Assembly: GCF_002902235.1 (NCBI RefSeq)
Contig: NZ_PPRL01000007.1
Span: 1 to 36,324, forward strand
DNA length: 36,324 bases
Direction of reading: 5' to 3'
Source: Staphylococcus ureilyticus
GTDB taxonomy: Bacteria; Bacillota; Bacilli; Staphylococcales; Staphylococcaceae
In this document: positions 24,795 through 32,718 of the stretch, in pieces
Numbering within the stretch: position 1 is the stretch's first letter
How the letters are laid out: each line of letters opens with the position of its first letter
Made by a program: the position numbers and the translations under genes
Notes under the pieces: model-generated
Told to the model about the DNA's origin: nothing
Seen by the model: the letters and a program-made list of their open reading frames with translations, nothing else
Databases searched by the model: none

Positions 24795-25169
24795 GTTTTC
24801 AATCCCCCTATTCACATTTGAAAGCAATACGCTATACTTACGTTTAACTATAATCATAAATATAACAAAACACAATTATCTTTATTACGCCTAACCATTA
24901 ACGAGTAGAAATAATTGGGACTAAATATATACTTCAGTAACTTTAAAATTTAAAAATACTGCAATTAAGTATTTCATCAACAAAATCTGCTACATTCACT
25001 CTTAATGAATAATTTATTTTATTGACTATACAACAGAATAGGCTGAGACATTTAATTTGCCCCAGCCAAAGCATACAATTTCAATTAAAGTAACTGTTCT
25101 ATAATCTCAAAAACGTGCGATTTCAAATCATCTCTGAGTTGAATCTTAACTTTTTTAATACTATTTAAA
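24795..25169. other. Intergenic region between bla and the isaB-like gene
   Basis: About 375 bases. The left part holds the bla ribosome binding site and promoter, although I could not pick a convincing -35/-10 pair. The right part holds the GGCTG/CAGCC hairpin at 25030-25056. No gene, BlaI-type operator or mobile element end was seen. Confidence 0.5.
25030..25056 (-). terminator. GGCTG/CAGCC hairpin after the isaB-like gene
   Basis: On the minus strand GGCTGGGGC pairs imperfectly with GTCTCAGCC around a short AT loop. It lies about 115 bases past the isaB-like stop codon. It has the GGCTG-GGACA flavour common in staphylococcal intergenic hairpins and only a weak T tract. Confidence 0.45.
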
Positions 25170-25757
25170 CTACTGACCAATTGTTATTTCCACCAAATTA
25201 TCATTTTGATCAAAGAAAGCAGTATAAAAGCCATTATTTGTTTCATATTTCACATAAGTGCCATCTTTATTGTCTAATTTACCTTCTCCTATGATTTCAT
25301 TTGAAGTATGAGCCTTCTTAAATGTTGACTTAGATACTGAATCAGGTTTTGTGAAGAAAGTAAGTTGCACCACTTCATTGTCACTATTAAATTCTACGCT
25401 TGTATCATAAATTTTCTTAGAATGATCAAATTCTTTCTTGGCATTAGTGTCAACTTTATAACCATCAATCGTAACATTGTCATATTTTAAAGCACGTACG
25501 AAGTTATAATCTTGTGTAAAAGTTGGATCATATGTTGTATAACCTTCGTAATTATACCAAGGTGTTGTTTGTGCTTGTGAACGAACACCATTTTCACTAT
25601 TTGCACCGCTTGCGCCACCTTCACCGTGTCCCCACTTTTGGACTTGCTCTGCTGCTTGCGCTGTTGGACTACTCGTTGAGATATATGCTGCTGAAGAACC
25701 GACAACCAGTGTAGATACAACGACAGTTGCTGAAATAAACTTTCCAACTTTCCGCAT
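25170..25757 (-). CDS. isaB: IsaB-family secreted antigen
   Basis: A 195-residue secreted protein related to immunodominant staphylococcal antigen B, which is reported to bind nucleic acid at the cell surface. A signal peptide (residues 1-35) ends at AQA before AEQVQKW. The family block is TPWYNYEGY followed by DYNFVRALKYDNVTIDGYKV, matching the YTYNGY and NFINAIKYDNV pattern I recall for S. aureus IsaB. The C terminus ends NLVEITIGQ, as in that family. A low-complexity insert rich in G, S and N (about residues 45-60) is extra relative to S. aureus IsaB. AAGGAG precedes the ATG. The 5' untranslated region carries alternative hairpins. Confidence 0.85.
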   Translation of the reverse strand: MRKVGKFISATVVVSTLVVGSSAAYISTSSPTAQAAEQVQKWGHGEGGASGANSENGVRSQAQTTPWYNYEGYTTYDPTFTQDYNFVRALKYDNVTIDGYKVDTNAKKEFDHSKKIYDTSVEFNSDNEVVQLTFFTKPDSVSKSTFKKAHTSNEIIGEGKLDNKDGTYVKYETNNGFYTAFFDQNDNLVEITIGQ

Positions 25758-25792
25758 AATAAATCACTCCTTATTTGTAGTCTTCCATATGC

Positions 25793-25856
25793 AAAGTGTA
25801 ATTGTTCACTTTCATCATACACCTCTTCGTTTTATTTTCAAGTAAAATTACACTTT
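25793..25856 (-). promoter_or_regulatory. Alternative hairpins in the isaB-like 5' untranslated region
   Basis: AAAGTGTAATT (25793-25803) is exactly complementary to AATTACACTTT (25846-25856). Its first six bases can instead pair with CACTTT at 25807-25812. The two pairings exclude each other. A TATAAT box on the minus strand at 25875-25880 would start the transcript just upstream, so the elements lie in the leader RNA about 35-100 bases before the start codon. A switch is inferred; no known riboswitch class was recognised. Confidence 0.4.
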
Positions 25857-26028
25857 TTATGAATATTAGTACAAATTATATATGAAAATACTTTATCGAT
25901 ATAGCTTTGATGTTATGTTAAACATTTTATTGTTCATATTAGAAAAGTGCTTGAGCTAAAACCATACTGCAATGTATTTTTAATTGGTATAGTAAACATA
26001 ATAAATAATTTAAAAAGGATGGTTTATC

Positions 26029-26334
26029 ATGATCTATATTTTACAAGTTGATTTTCCAATCGATGGTCCTTTTGGACAAGAAATGTCCAGACAATTCGCT
26101 GATTTAGCGAAATCTATAAATGGAGAACCAGGTTTTTTATGGAAAATTTGGACAGAAAATGCTGATGAAAAAGAAGCGGGTGGCATTTATGCATTTGATA
26201 GTTACAAAAATGCTAAAAATTATTTAAACATGCATAGTGAGCGCCTACAATCCATGGGTGTCCCAACTGTAAATGCTAAAATATTTGCTACAAATGACGC
26301 ACTTACTAAAATCACACATGGACGATTAACATAA
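26029..26334 (+). CDS. YdhR-family putative monooxygenase
   Basis: A 101-residue cytoplasmic protein of the YdhR/dimeric alpha-beta barrel group. The family pattern is visible in ILQVDFPIDGPFG at the N terminus, EPGFLWKIWTEN, the GGIYAFDSYKNAKNYL block and a final KIFATNDALTKITHG. YdhR-like proteins are annotated as monooxygenases from structural likeness to heme- or quinol-type barrels, and the substrate is unknown. AAAGGATGG precedes the ATG. It is monocistronic and ends at a strong hairpin. Confidence 0.82.
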   Translation: MIYILQVDFPIDGPFGQEMSRQFADLAKSINGEPGFLWKIWTENADEKEAGGIYAFDSYKNAKNYLNMHSERLQSMGVPTVNAKIFATNDALTKITHGRLT

Positions 26335-26359
26335 CTGTATTGGGATGATAAAATACAAC

Positions 26360-26406
26360 AAGCCTTTCAAATGTACACACATCTCGTGTGTTTTGAAAGG
26401 CTTTTT
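26360..26406 (+). terminator. Terminator of the YdhR-like gene
   Basis: AGCCTTTCAAA pairs with TTTGAAAGGCT around an inner ACACA/TGTGT stem and is followed by TTTTT. It also sits downstream of the convergent esterase gene, although its T tract on that strand is poor. Confidence 0.85.
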
Positions 26407-26462
26407 AGACATAGATTGAACGAAAAAATAAATATTTTTAAACATGATAATTTTCCAGATCA

Positions 26463-27305
26463 TTATTTATTCATTTGTGACATTTCATTGATAAAATCTT
26501 GATACGTGATTTCATTTTTAGATAACCTAGCCACAAGCATATACATTTGTTCATTTTTAGTAAATTCAGTTTTATATAAATCTTGTTCTCTTTCGCTCTC
26601 ATTATCTAAAGGATTGACGACGTCCTTTGATTTTGAAAATGCATCATAATACCTAATCCCAAACAAGCGTTGTGAGAATCCATCTATATGAATACCATCT
26701 GGATTTGCCGTTAAGCCTTCTGCTGTAACAAAGTAACAATCATGTTGTTTCTGCGCGACGTTCTTGATACTGTTATTAATTTCTTGATACTCTGTAGCAC
26801 TAGCGCCAAACCCTTCTTTTCCTAAAAACGTTCCTAACAATCCAATGACAAAAGTAAGTTTAGGCAATTCAAGTGCTTCTCTAAAATAATCAATGAGGTG
26901 TGATAATTTTGTTTTATATGTTTGAAATTTATTATTTTGACTATCACTTTCACCTTGATGCCATAAAACACCAATCAATTCAGACGTTTCCATAGCAAAT
27001 CTCGCTTCACTTACAGCATGCCGCGTCAGCATACTTTCATCTGACCATTCTTCAATAGAAGTACCTCCATCAGCACATGGAATGAACCCTATTGTTTCAT
27101 TTGGATGATCATCGAGCCATTGCTTTGCAAACGATGCAGCTGGTCCAATACCAGCGACAGAACGATCGCTATGTATCGGTTCTTCCATCATTTGCCATCT
27201 ACCATTTCTAAGCATAAAAATACGTTCATCAATGATGGGATTTACACTATCTAAAAATCCTCTTCCTGCCATATTTGATTGACCAATTAGTAAGATTGAT
27301 TTCAT
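26463..27305 (-). CDS. SGNH-fold carbohydrate esterase (sialate O-acetylesterase/CE6-like)
   Basis: A 280-residue hydrolase of the DUF303/CE6 group, which removes acetyl groups from sugars such as sialic acid or xylan. Catalytic blocks are GQSNMAG at residues 8-14 with the nucleophile serine, GGTSIEEW as the oxyanion glycine block, WHQGESD, and DGIHIDG with the catalytic Asp-x2-His. No signal peptide is seen, so it probably acts in the cytoplasm on imported acetylated sugars. A C-terminal extension of about 60 charged residues lies beyond the catalytic domain. The start has a GGAA-type site. No sialic acid catabolic genes are nearby. Confidence 0.82.
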   Translation of the reverse strand: MKSILLIGQSNMAGRGFLDSVNPIIDERIFMLRNGRWQMMEEPIHSDRSVAGIGPAASFAKQWLDDHPNETIGFIPCADGGTSIEEWSDESMLTRHAVSEARFAMETSELIGVLWHQGESDSQNNKFQTYKTKLSHLIDYFREALELPKLTFVIGLLGTFLGKEGFGASATEYQEINNSIKNVAQKQHDCYFVTAEGLTANPDGIHIDGFSQRLFGIRYYDAFSKSKDVVNPLDNESEREQDLYKTEFTKNEQMYMLVARLSKNEITYQDFINEMSQMNK

Positions 27306-27534
27306 AACGTTGTTCCTTTCAATTTTTTAGTTTTTTAATTAACTACTAGTAGCTATTTTTCAGTGACTATTTTAAATATATATAAGCATATCATTCTTTT
27401 CTTAAACTTACCCAAATTTCATATTAGAAAGTGTTACGCTTTATATATAATTATTATAAAAATAAATTCATATAAACTTTACTTTTAATACTAATTATCA
27501 TATTATGGAATGGATTTTGAGAGGAGTTTTTATT

Positions 27535-28602
27535 TTGGAGAGGAAAGTGGAACTCACCTATGCTAGAGCGATATTTTGTATCGCAATAGTCATCGTCCAT
27601 TGTTTAACCGGTTTAGTAAACGATTATCACATTTCACAATTTGAAAAATCATTTTATAGTTTTTTACAAGTTATTTTATTATTTGCAACACCTTGCTTTA
27701 TTATTTTGTCCGAAACATTATTAGGTATGCGATATTCAACTAAAATTCCGCAAAACTTTTTACTTAAGCGCATGAAATTTATTTTAATTCCTTATGCTAT
27801 ATTTGGTTTATTTATCACTTTTAGACTATTTCTTGGTGATAGTTCAGATAAATCATTTTGGGAAATCTTTTTAAATATCGTAGTGGAAGGTAAATTTTTC
27901 GGATGGTTTGTACTTGTTATTTTTCAGTTTTATATATTACATCGCTTATTTTATAAATTATTGAGTAAAGCCAATCCTATTTTTGTACTTGTCGTTACCT
28001 TTATCATTAGTTTTGGACATTCTTATTTAATGTATTACAGTACTGCTTATCTTGAATTCTGGGATTTTTATCCTTTATTCAGTAGAACCATTATTTTATA
28101 TTGGCTATTTTACTTTGTTGTTGGTTTCTACTTCGGTAAATATTATGATACTGTTATTCATTTTTTAAAGCGTCATTTAGTTTGGCTTCTATTGATTTGG
28201 CTATTGGCTTTATCCTATATGGCATTTAATTTTTCTTATTTAGACGTACATCTAAATGAGTCTAATCGATTTGACTTAGTCTTATTTTCTGCAATCAGTT
28301 TTGTATTTATCGTCTATTTATCTAAATTTTTAACTCGGTTTAATTTAGTATTTGTGTTTTTAATAAGCGAAATATCATTTTTCATATACTTAGCACACCA
28401 AATCATTGTAGATTTTATTTCTAGATCGCTAGCATCATTTGTTACATTCCCACCACTATTTTTAATCTTAAGTTCTATTTTCACACTTGGATTTTGTATT
28501 GGATTAGCGATAATACTATCTTTTATTCCATATATAAGAATTGTTGTAGGAAGAAATACACTACAGCCTATGGTTATCAATAATTATAAACATCATAGTT
28601 AA
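27535..28602 (+). CDS. IcaC-like membrane acyltransferase (acyltransferase family 3)
   Basis: A 355-residue, roughly ten-helix integral membrane acyltransferase. It resembles IcaC, the enzyme proposed to O-succinylate the biofilm polysaccharide PNAG. Matching blocks are the N-terminal RKVELTYARAIFCIAIVIVH, FATPCFIILSETLLGMRYS, RMKFILIPYAIFGLF, LFYFVVGFYFGKYYD and EISFFIYLAHQIIVD. No icaA, icaD or icaB gene is beside it, so it is an orphan and may modify another surface glycan. I choose TTG 27535, 8 bases after AGAGGAG; the in-frame ATG 27505 has no such site and would add ten residues. The next gene across a terminator makes teichoic-acid-like polymer. Confidence 0.82.
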   Translation: MERKVELTYARAIFCIAIVIVHCLTGLVNDYHISQFEKSFYSFLQVILLFATPCFIILSETLLGMRYSTKIPQNFLLKRMKFILIPYAIFGLFITFRLFLGDSSDKSFWEIFLNIVVEGKFFGWFVLVIFQFYILHRLFYKLLSKANPIFVLVVTFIISFGHSYLMYYSTAYLEFWDFYPLFSRTIILYWLFYFVVGFYFGKYYDTVIHFLKRHLVWLLLIWLLALSYMAFNFSYLDVHLNESNRFDLVLFSAISFVFIVYLSKFLTRFNLVFVFLISEISFFIYLAHQIIVDFISRSLASFVTFPPLFLILSSIFTLGFCIGLAIILSFIPYIRIVVGRNTLQPMVINNYKHHS

Positions 28603-28676
28603 AGTGTAAAAGTTGCTATATAAACATAGCATTTCAAATAAATAAGCACAGTCTAAATCGAAGGATTTTAAATATA

Positions 28677-28711
28677 AAAGGACGCATCCATATGAAATGG
28701 ATGCGTCCTTT
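28677..28711. terminator. Bidirectional terminator
   Basis: A perfect 15-bp stem (AAAGGACGCATCCAT with its complement) around a 5-base loop, with AT-rich flanks on both sides. It separates the convergent IcaC-like gene and the polymerase-glycosyltransferase gene. Confidence 0.9.
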
Positions 28712-28757
28712 ATTTTGGGCATGAGCATTATTTCTCATCCCTCAGTTATATGATACT

Positions 28758-31274
28758 TTAGTCATCTAATAAATGATAAAATTGTTCAATCGCTTCTTTA
28801 TTATATAATTCTGGATCAAATTTGGCATAAACAGGTGTTTCCTTATTAATAAACTGTTGTATGCTTGTTTGTAATGATTCAGCATCATTAAAACTCAACA
28901 TTCCATACTTGCCATAATCAAGTACATATTGATTGGCTGGTATATCTGATGCCAGAATATCTATACCAACAGTCAACGCCTCTAATAAGACCATTGATTG
29001 CCCTTCGTAATAAGACGGTAAAACAAATAGATCACAATCTCTCATAATATTAAATGGATTTCTTTTTTGTCCCATTAAAAATACATGCTCTGATAAATCT
29101 AATGACGTAATTAGTTGATTAAGTTGATTTTTAAGTGGGCCATCACCTAAAATGTATAATTTTGCGTTAGGATTTGCTTCCACCACGCCGCTAAACGCTT
29201 GAATCAAATTATCAAATCCTTTTTCAGGAGATAATCTTCCCATTGTCATCACTTTATAATCGGATTTATGGAACGGTACGCTTGTAATTTGCTTATCCTG
29301 TTCTCTTACAATGACACGTTCCCCATTTTTCATAAAGATATCATTATCTTCATCCACCAAATTATAAATTCTATCTAAGTTAATGGTATTCATCGATGAT
29401 TTAAATTTATCTTTTGTTTTTCTATTCGCTATTTTTTTAACATTTTCCTGCTTAGTCACTTCAGACACACTTACGAGCTTATCATAATAAGGATATAAGG
29501 ACATCACACCTTTTAAATTAGCGTAATGCGGTCTCACACCGTTCACTTTACGCTCCATATCCATTTTCATATCACTGTGCAAGTAGATTAATTTTCTTTT
29601 AGCCTTGCTCGCTAACAAGATTTCAGACCAAAACATCGCATAGCCACTGAAATCCATAACGACATCAAACGCTGAGTTACCAAACACTTTTCTAAATTCG
29701 CGTTGATACAATGCATCCGGATAAATTTTTTCTTCAATTTTCGATTTGATGCCTCTATTGCGTACCAATAGGTTACGATAGTATTCTGAAGTGTTTGCCA
29801 ACAATGGTCCTTTTCTTAAAATAACCCTCACATTGTCATTTAAGCTATATAGATTATCTATCACATCTTTATTTCTATTGAATCCAAGATAAACCGTAAT
29901 ATCATATCTATCATAATCAACATTTTCTAATAAATTCAGGATCGATGTTGTTATACCATTAGGTTTCATACCACCTGGATATATTAAAATACGCTCTTTT
30001 CTGTTGTTTTGAACGCCATTTTTGGGTGCATCATGATGAAACACTTGATTAACAACTCTTTCCGTTACTTGTCCATCATCGTAATTCACAAATTTTTGTT
30101 TATATTTTTGATAGTTCCCCTTATATTGTGCTAGCATGCGCTGTGATTCTTGGACAGTTGCTACCAATGCTTCAATTGAGTGCACACTTGGACCTGGAAG
30201 ACTATCCACTGGAAGATAAAATCCTCTGTCTTCTTCATAGGCTTTATAATCGGGTGTATAAAAAATAATAGGTTTATCTGTAACTAAATAATCAAAAAAG
30301 ATACTTGAGTAATCAGTTACAAGCAAATCAACAATACTGAGTAATTCATTCGTATCAAATGTATCTTCAACTAAGTATTTTTTTAATTTTTTATTACCTA
30401 CTGCTTTTTTATAAATAAACGGATGCACTTTTAATAATACTTGATAATGTGTTTGTTTATTTAATGACTCAATCAGCGCTTCAATTTCTTCAATATTATC
30501 TTCTGGTGTACTGACCGTTTGGCCACGCCATGTCGGTGAAAAGAGTAAAATCGGCGCATCTGTTAATTTAATGCCTTGTTGCTTTAATTTCTGCGTAACT
30601 TCTTTTGACTGTGCATTTAGCGTTGCATCTATTCTAGGATAACCAATTTCTAAAATTGCTTCATCATTTAAACCGTCTAATTTAAATGCTTTTTTAAAAA
30701 TATCTGTCGTATGTTGGTTAGGTGAAATAATATAGTCAGAACTTAAAAAGTTACGAATTGTATTTTGTGATTCTAATAAATTATGTTTGATATCTAACCC
30801 CATTGCTTTTAAAGGTGTACCATGCCAAGTATTAACATATATTTGATTTGGCTTTTTCGTAAAATACGTTGGAAACGTCGCATTATTGATGAGATATTTA
30901 CACTTTGTTAAATAATGTAAATAGTCTTCACTTTCTTTAACTATAAATTTTACATTTTTATATTTACTATATTTTTTAGAAAATGCTTTTTGCATTTTTT
31001 GAGATGCTACGACCCAAATATGTATATATTTTTGATAATCAGGATGGTTCATTAAATATTTAAATATTGCATAAGGACTATCTGTCATACTTTGTCCATC
31101 TCTAACTTGATACAAAATATGCTTGTCATCTACTTCAATCGTTTTATATAGATTTGCATAATGCATAATATTTCTTGTGTATTTACTTCTAAATTGTAAT
31201 TTCAATGGTTCCGAAATGAATTTTAATTTTCTTTTTGTCTGATTTAATACAAACTTTTTCGTTTTACCAATCAT
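28758..31274 (-). CDS. CDP-glycerol glycerophosphotransferase fused to a GT4 glycosyltransferase
   Basis: An 838-residue cytoplasmic or membrane-associated enzyme for teichoic-acid-like polymer. Residues about 1-390 match the TagB/TagF family, which adds glycerol phosphate from CDP-glycerol. They show YVNTWHGTPLKAMG, LLFSPTWRG, LLKVHPF and VTDYSSIFFDYLV. Residues about 420-838 are a GT-B glycosyltransferase of family 4: IYPGGMKPNGITTSILN, then MGRLSPEKGFDNLIQAF, LYILGDGPLKNQL and the E-x7-E type YYEGQSMVLLEAL. One chain could thus both extend and glycosylate the chain. It follows the epimerase gene by 11 bases with GAGGTGG before its ATG, so the two form an operon. The sugar added is unknown, though the epimerase suggests a UDP-hexose or UDP-HexNAc epimer. 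Confidence 0.9.
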   Translation of the reverse strand: MIGKTKKFVLNQTKRKLKFISEPLKLQFRSKYTRNIMHYANLYKTIEVDDKHILYQVRDGQSMTDSPYAIFKYLMNHPDYQKYIHIWVVASQKMQKAFSKKYSKYKNVKFIVKESEDYLHYLTKCKYLINNATFPTYFTKKPNQIYVNTWHGTPLKAMGLDIKHNLLESQNTIRNFLSSDYIISPNQHTTDIFKKAFKLDGLNDEAILEIGYPRIDATLNAQSKEVTQKLKQQGIKLTDAPILLFSPTWRGQTVSTPEDNIEEIEALIESLNKQTHYQVLLKVHPFIYKKAVGNKKLKKYLVEDTFDTNELLSIVDLLVTDYSSIFFDYLVTDKPIIFYTPDYKAYEEDRGFYLPVDSLPGPSVHSIEALVATVQESQRMLAQYKGNYQKYKQKFVNYDDGQVTERVVNQVFHHDAPKNGVQNNRKERILIYPGGMKPNGITTSILNLLENVDYDRYDITVYLGFNRNKDVIDNLYSLNDNVRVILRKGPLLANTSEYYRNLLVRNRGIKSKIEEKIYPDALYQREFRKVFGNSAFDVVMDFSGYAMFWSEILLASKAKRKLIYLHSDMKMDMERKVNGVRPHYANLKGVMSLYPYYDKLVSVSEVTKQENVKKIANRKTKDKFKSSMNTINLDRIYNLVDEDNDIFMKNGERVIVREQDKQITSVPFHKSDYKVMTMGRLSPEKGFDNLIQAFSGVVEANPNAKLYILGDGPLKNQLNQLITSLDLSEHVFLMGQKRNPFNIMRDCDLFVLPSYYEGQSMVLLEALTVGIDILASDIPANQYVLDYGKYGMLSFNDAESLQTSIQQFINKETPVYAKFDPELYNKEAIEQFYHLLDD

Positions 31275-31285
31275 TCTTCCACCTC

Positions 31286-32227
31286 TTAGTTTTTCTTATC
31301 TGTATTCGAGTAATTAATATATTCAGTTAAACCTGACATAATATCATATTGTGGTTTATATCCTAGCGCTTCCAAACCTTTGATATCAGCGCAAGAATGT
31401 TTAATATCCCCACTTCTTGATTCAGCAAACTGATAGTCTATAGATTTATTATAAACCTTTTTGAACTTATCAAAAATTTCTAATAGTGATATTTGTTTAC
31501 CAGTAGCTAAATTGTATATTTTGCCATTCGTTACTTCATTATCGAGCACTGTTGAAACCGCTTGCACCAAATCCTTTACATATACAAAATCTCTCGTTTG
31601 CTCTCCATCCCCAAAAAATGTGAATGTTTCGTTATTTTTAAATTTATTATCTATAATAGATAATACACCAGAGTATGGTGAATGAGGATCTTGTCTCGGT
31701 CTATATATATTAAAGAATCTTAAAGCAGTTGTTGGCAGTTGATATAGCGTACTGTAAATTTTTGTATATTGTTCCCCAGCATATTTTTCCACAGCGTAAG
31801 GTGATTCAGGATCAATGAACGTTTCGACTTGTTTTGGTAATCCTTCGGTATTACCATAAACGGCTGCTGATGATGCAAAAATAAATTTCTTCAAATTATG
31901 ATTATATTGACGATTGGCTTCTAAGAGATTTAATGTGCCATTTATATTGACAGACTGAGACTTTATAGGGTCATTTATTGTTTCTACAACACTAACTACG
32001 GCTGCTAAATGAATGACGATATCAAATTGTTCTTTCTCTACTAAGGATGTCACAAATGATGTATTAATCACATCATTTTCAATGAAATGCGCATCATCTA
32101 TAAATTCGACATTCGAACGATGCCCTGTGCTTAAATTGTCTAATATAAACACCTCATTAGCTTTATTAAAGTATTCTGCTAAGTGCGAGCCGATAAATCC
32201 AGCACCACCTGTAATTAGTATTTTCAT
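31286..32227 (-). CDS. NAD-dependent nucleotide-sugar epimerase (GalE/WbpP-like)
   Basis: A 313-residue extended SDR that should invert C4 of a UDP-sugar. The N-terminal dinucleotide motif is TGGAGFIGSHLAEYF, the catalytic site is SSAAVYG with PESPYAVEKYAGE (Y-x3-K), and RFFNIYRPRQDPHSPYSGV and FFGDGEQTRDFVYVKDL follow as in UDP-glucose or UDP-GlcNAc 4-epimerases. AGGAGG precedes the ATG. It is the first gene of a two-gene operon with the polymerase-glycosyltransferase fusion and probably supplies the sugar donor. Whether it prefers UDP-Glc or UDP-GlcNAc is not decided by the visible residues. Confidence 0.88.
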   Translation of the reverse strand: MKILITGGAGFIGSHLAEYFNKANEVFILDNLSTGHRSNVEFIDDAHFIENDVINTSFVTSLVEKEQFDIVIHLAAVVSVVETINDPIKSQSVNINGTLNLLEANRQYNHNLKKFIFASSAAVYGNTEGLPKQVETFIDPESPYAVEKYAGEQYTKIYSTLYQLPTTALRFFNIYRPRQDPHSPYSGVLSIIDNKFKNNETFTFFGDGEQTRDFVYVKDLVQAVSTVLDNEVTNGKIYNLATGKQISLLEIFDKFKKVYNKSIDYQFAESRSGDIKHSCADIKGLEALGYKPQYDIMSGLTEYINYSNTDKKN

Positions 32228-32587
32228 TATTTCTCCTCCTATATATTCAAGTCATAATATACTGACCATCAATTCAATTAATAAAATCTATTAATCCATA
32301 TAACTCTACTTTTATCATAAAAAATACAACAATATTAAACTAAAATTATTATTTTAGTTAATTAACATCTTCTTTATATTAATACAAGTTTAACAATTTT
32401 GACGATCAAATCAAAAGAAATTGAGGTAAAAACTTAATAATAATTGAATTATAACACCATGCACTTTGCAAAAATTCATTTTACTGCATACTTAAACCTA
32501 AATATTGCTAATAACTGAATCTATGAAATTACTAATCTTTAGTAAAAATATGCTTTGATAAATATTAAATTTGTAAACTATCTTAAA
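32228..32587. other. Intergenic region with no gene seen
   Basis: About 360 AT-rich bases upstream of the epimerase, presumably carrying its promoter. No reading frame with a ribosome binding site was found. The only structured element is the long hairpin just to the right, at 32588. Confidence 0.45.
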
Positions 32588-32665
32588 AAGCGTTCCGCCA
32601 TAAGTATCCTTTAAAGTATAAAATAATACCTACATTATACTATAAAGCAATACAGCGAAACGCTT
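32588..32665 (-). terminator. Long imperfect hairpin (78 bp) after the cyclodeaminase gene
   Basis: Outer arms AAGCGTTCCGC (32588-32598) and GCGAAACGCTT (32655-32665) pair with one mismatch. Middle GTAT/ATAC and inner CTTTAAAGTATA/TATACTATAAAG (one mismatch) continue the stem, leaving a 15-base loop. On the minus strand it is followed by TTTTT, so it can serve as terminator for the gene at 32719. It is much longer than the other terminators here and could instead be a small RNA or a decayed miniature element. Confidence 0.6.
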
Positions 32666-32718
32666 AATAATTTTACTATAGCCTATCAAAATTTTACTTT
32701 ATCGACCTTATATATAAA

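Noticed and set aside
24794-24875. N-terminal extension of the beta-lactamase from an upstream ATG
   Set aside because: It would add 27 residues before the signal peptide; TTG 24794 has the ribosome binding site and gives the BlaZ length.
25487-25822. 111-codon minus-strand frame overlapping the isaB-like gene
   Set aside because: The other frame has the signal peptide, ribosome binding site and IsaB family motifs.
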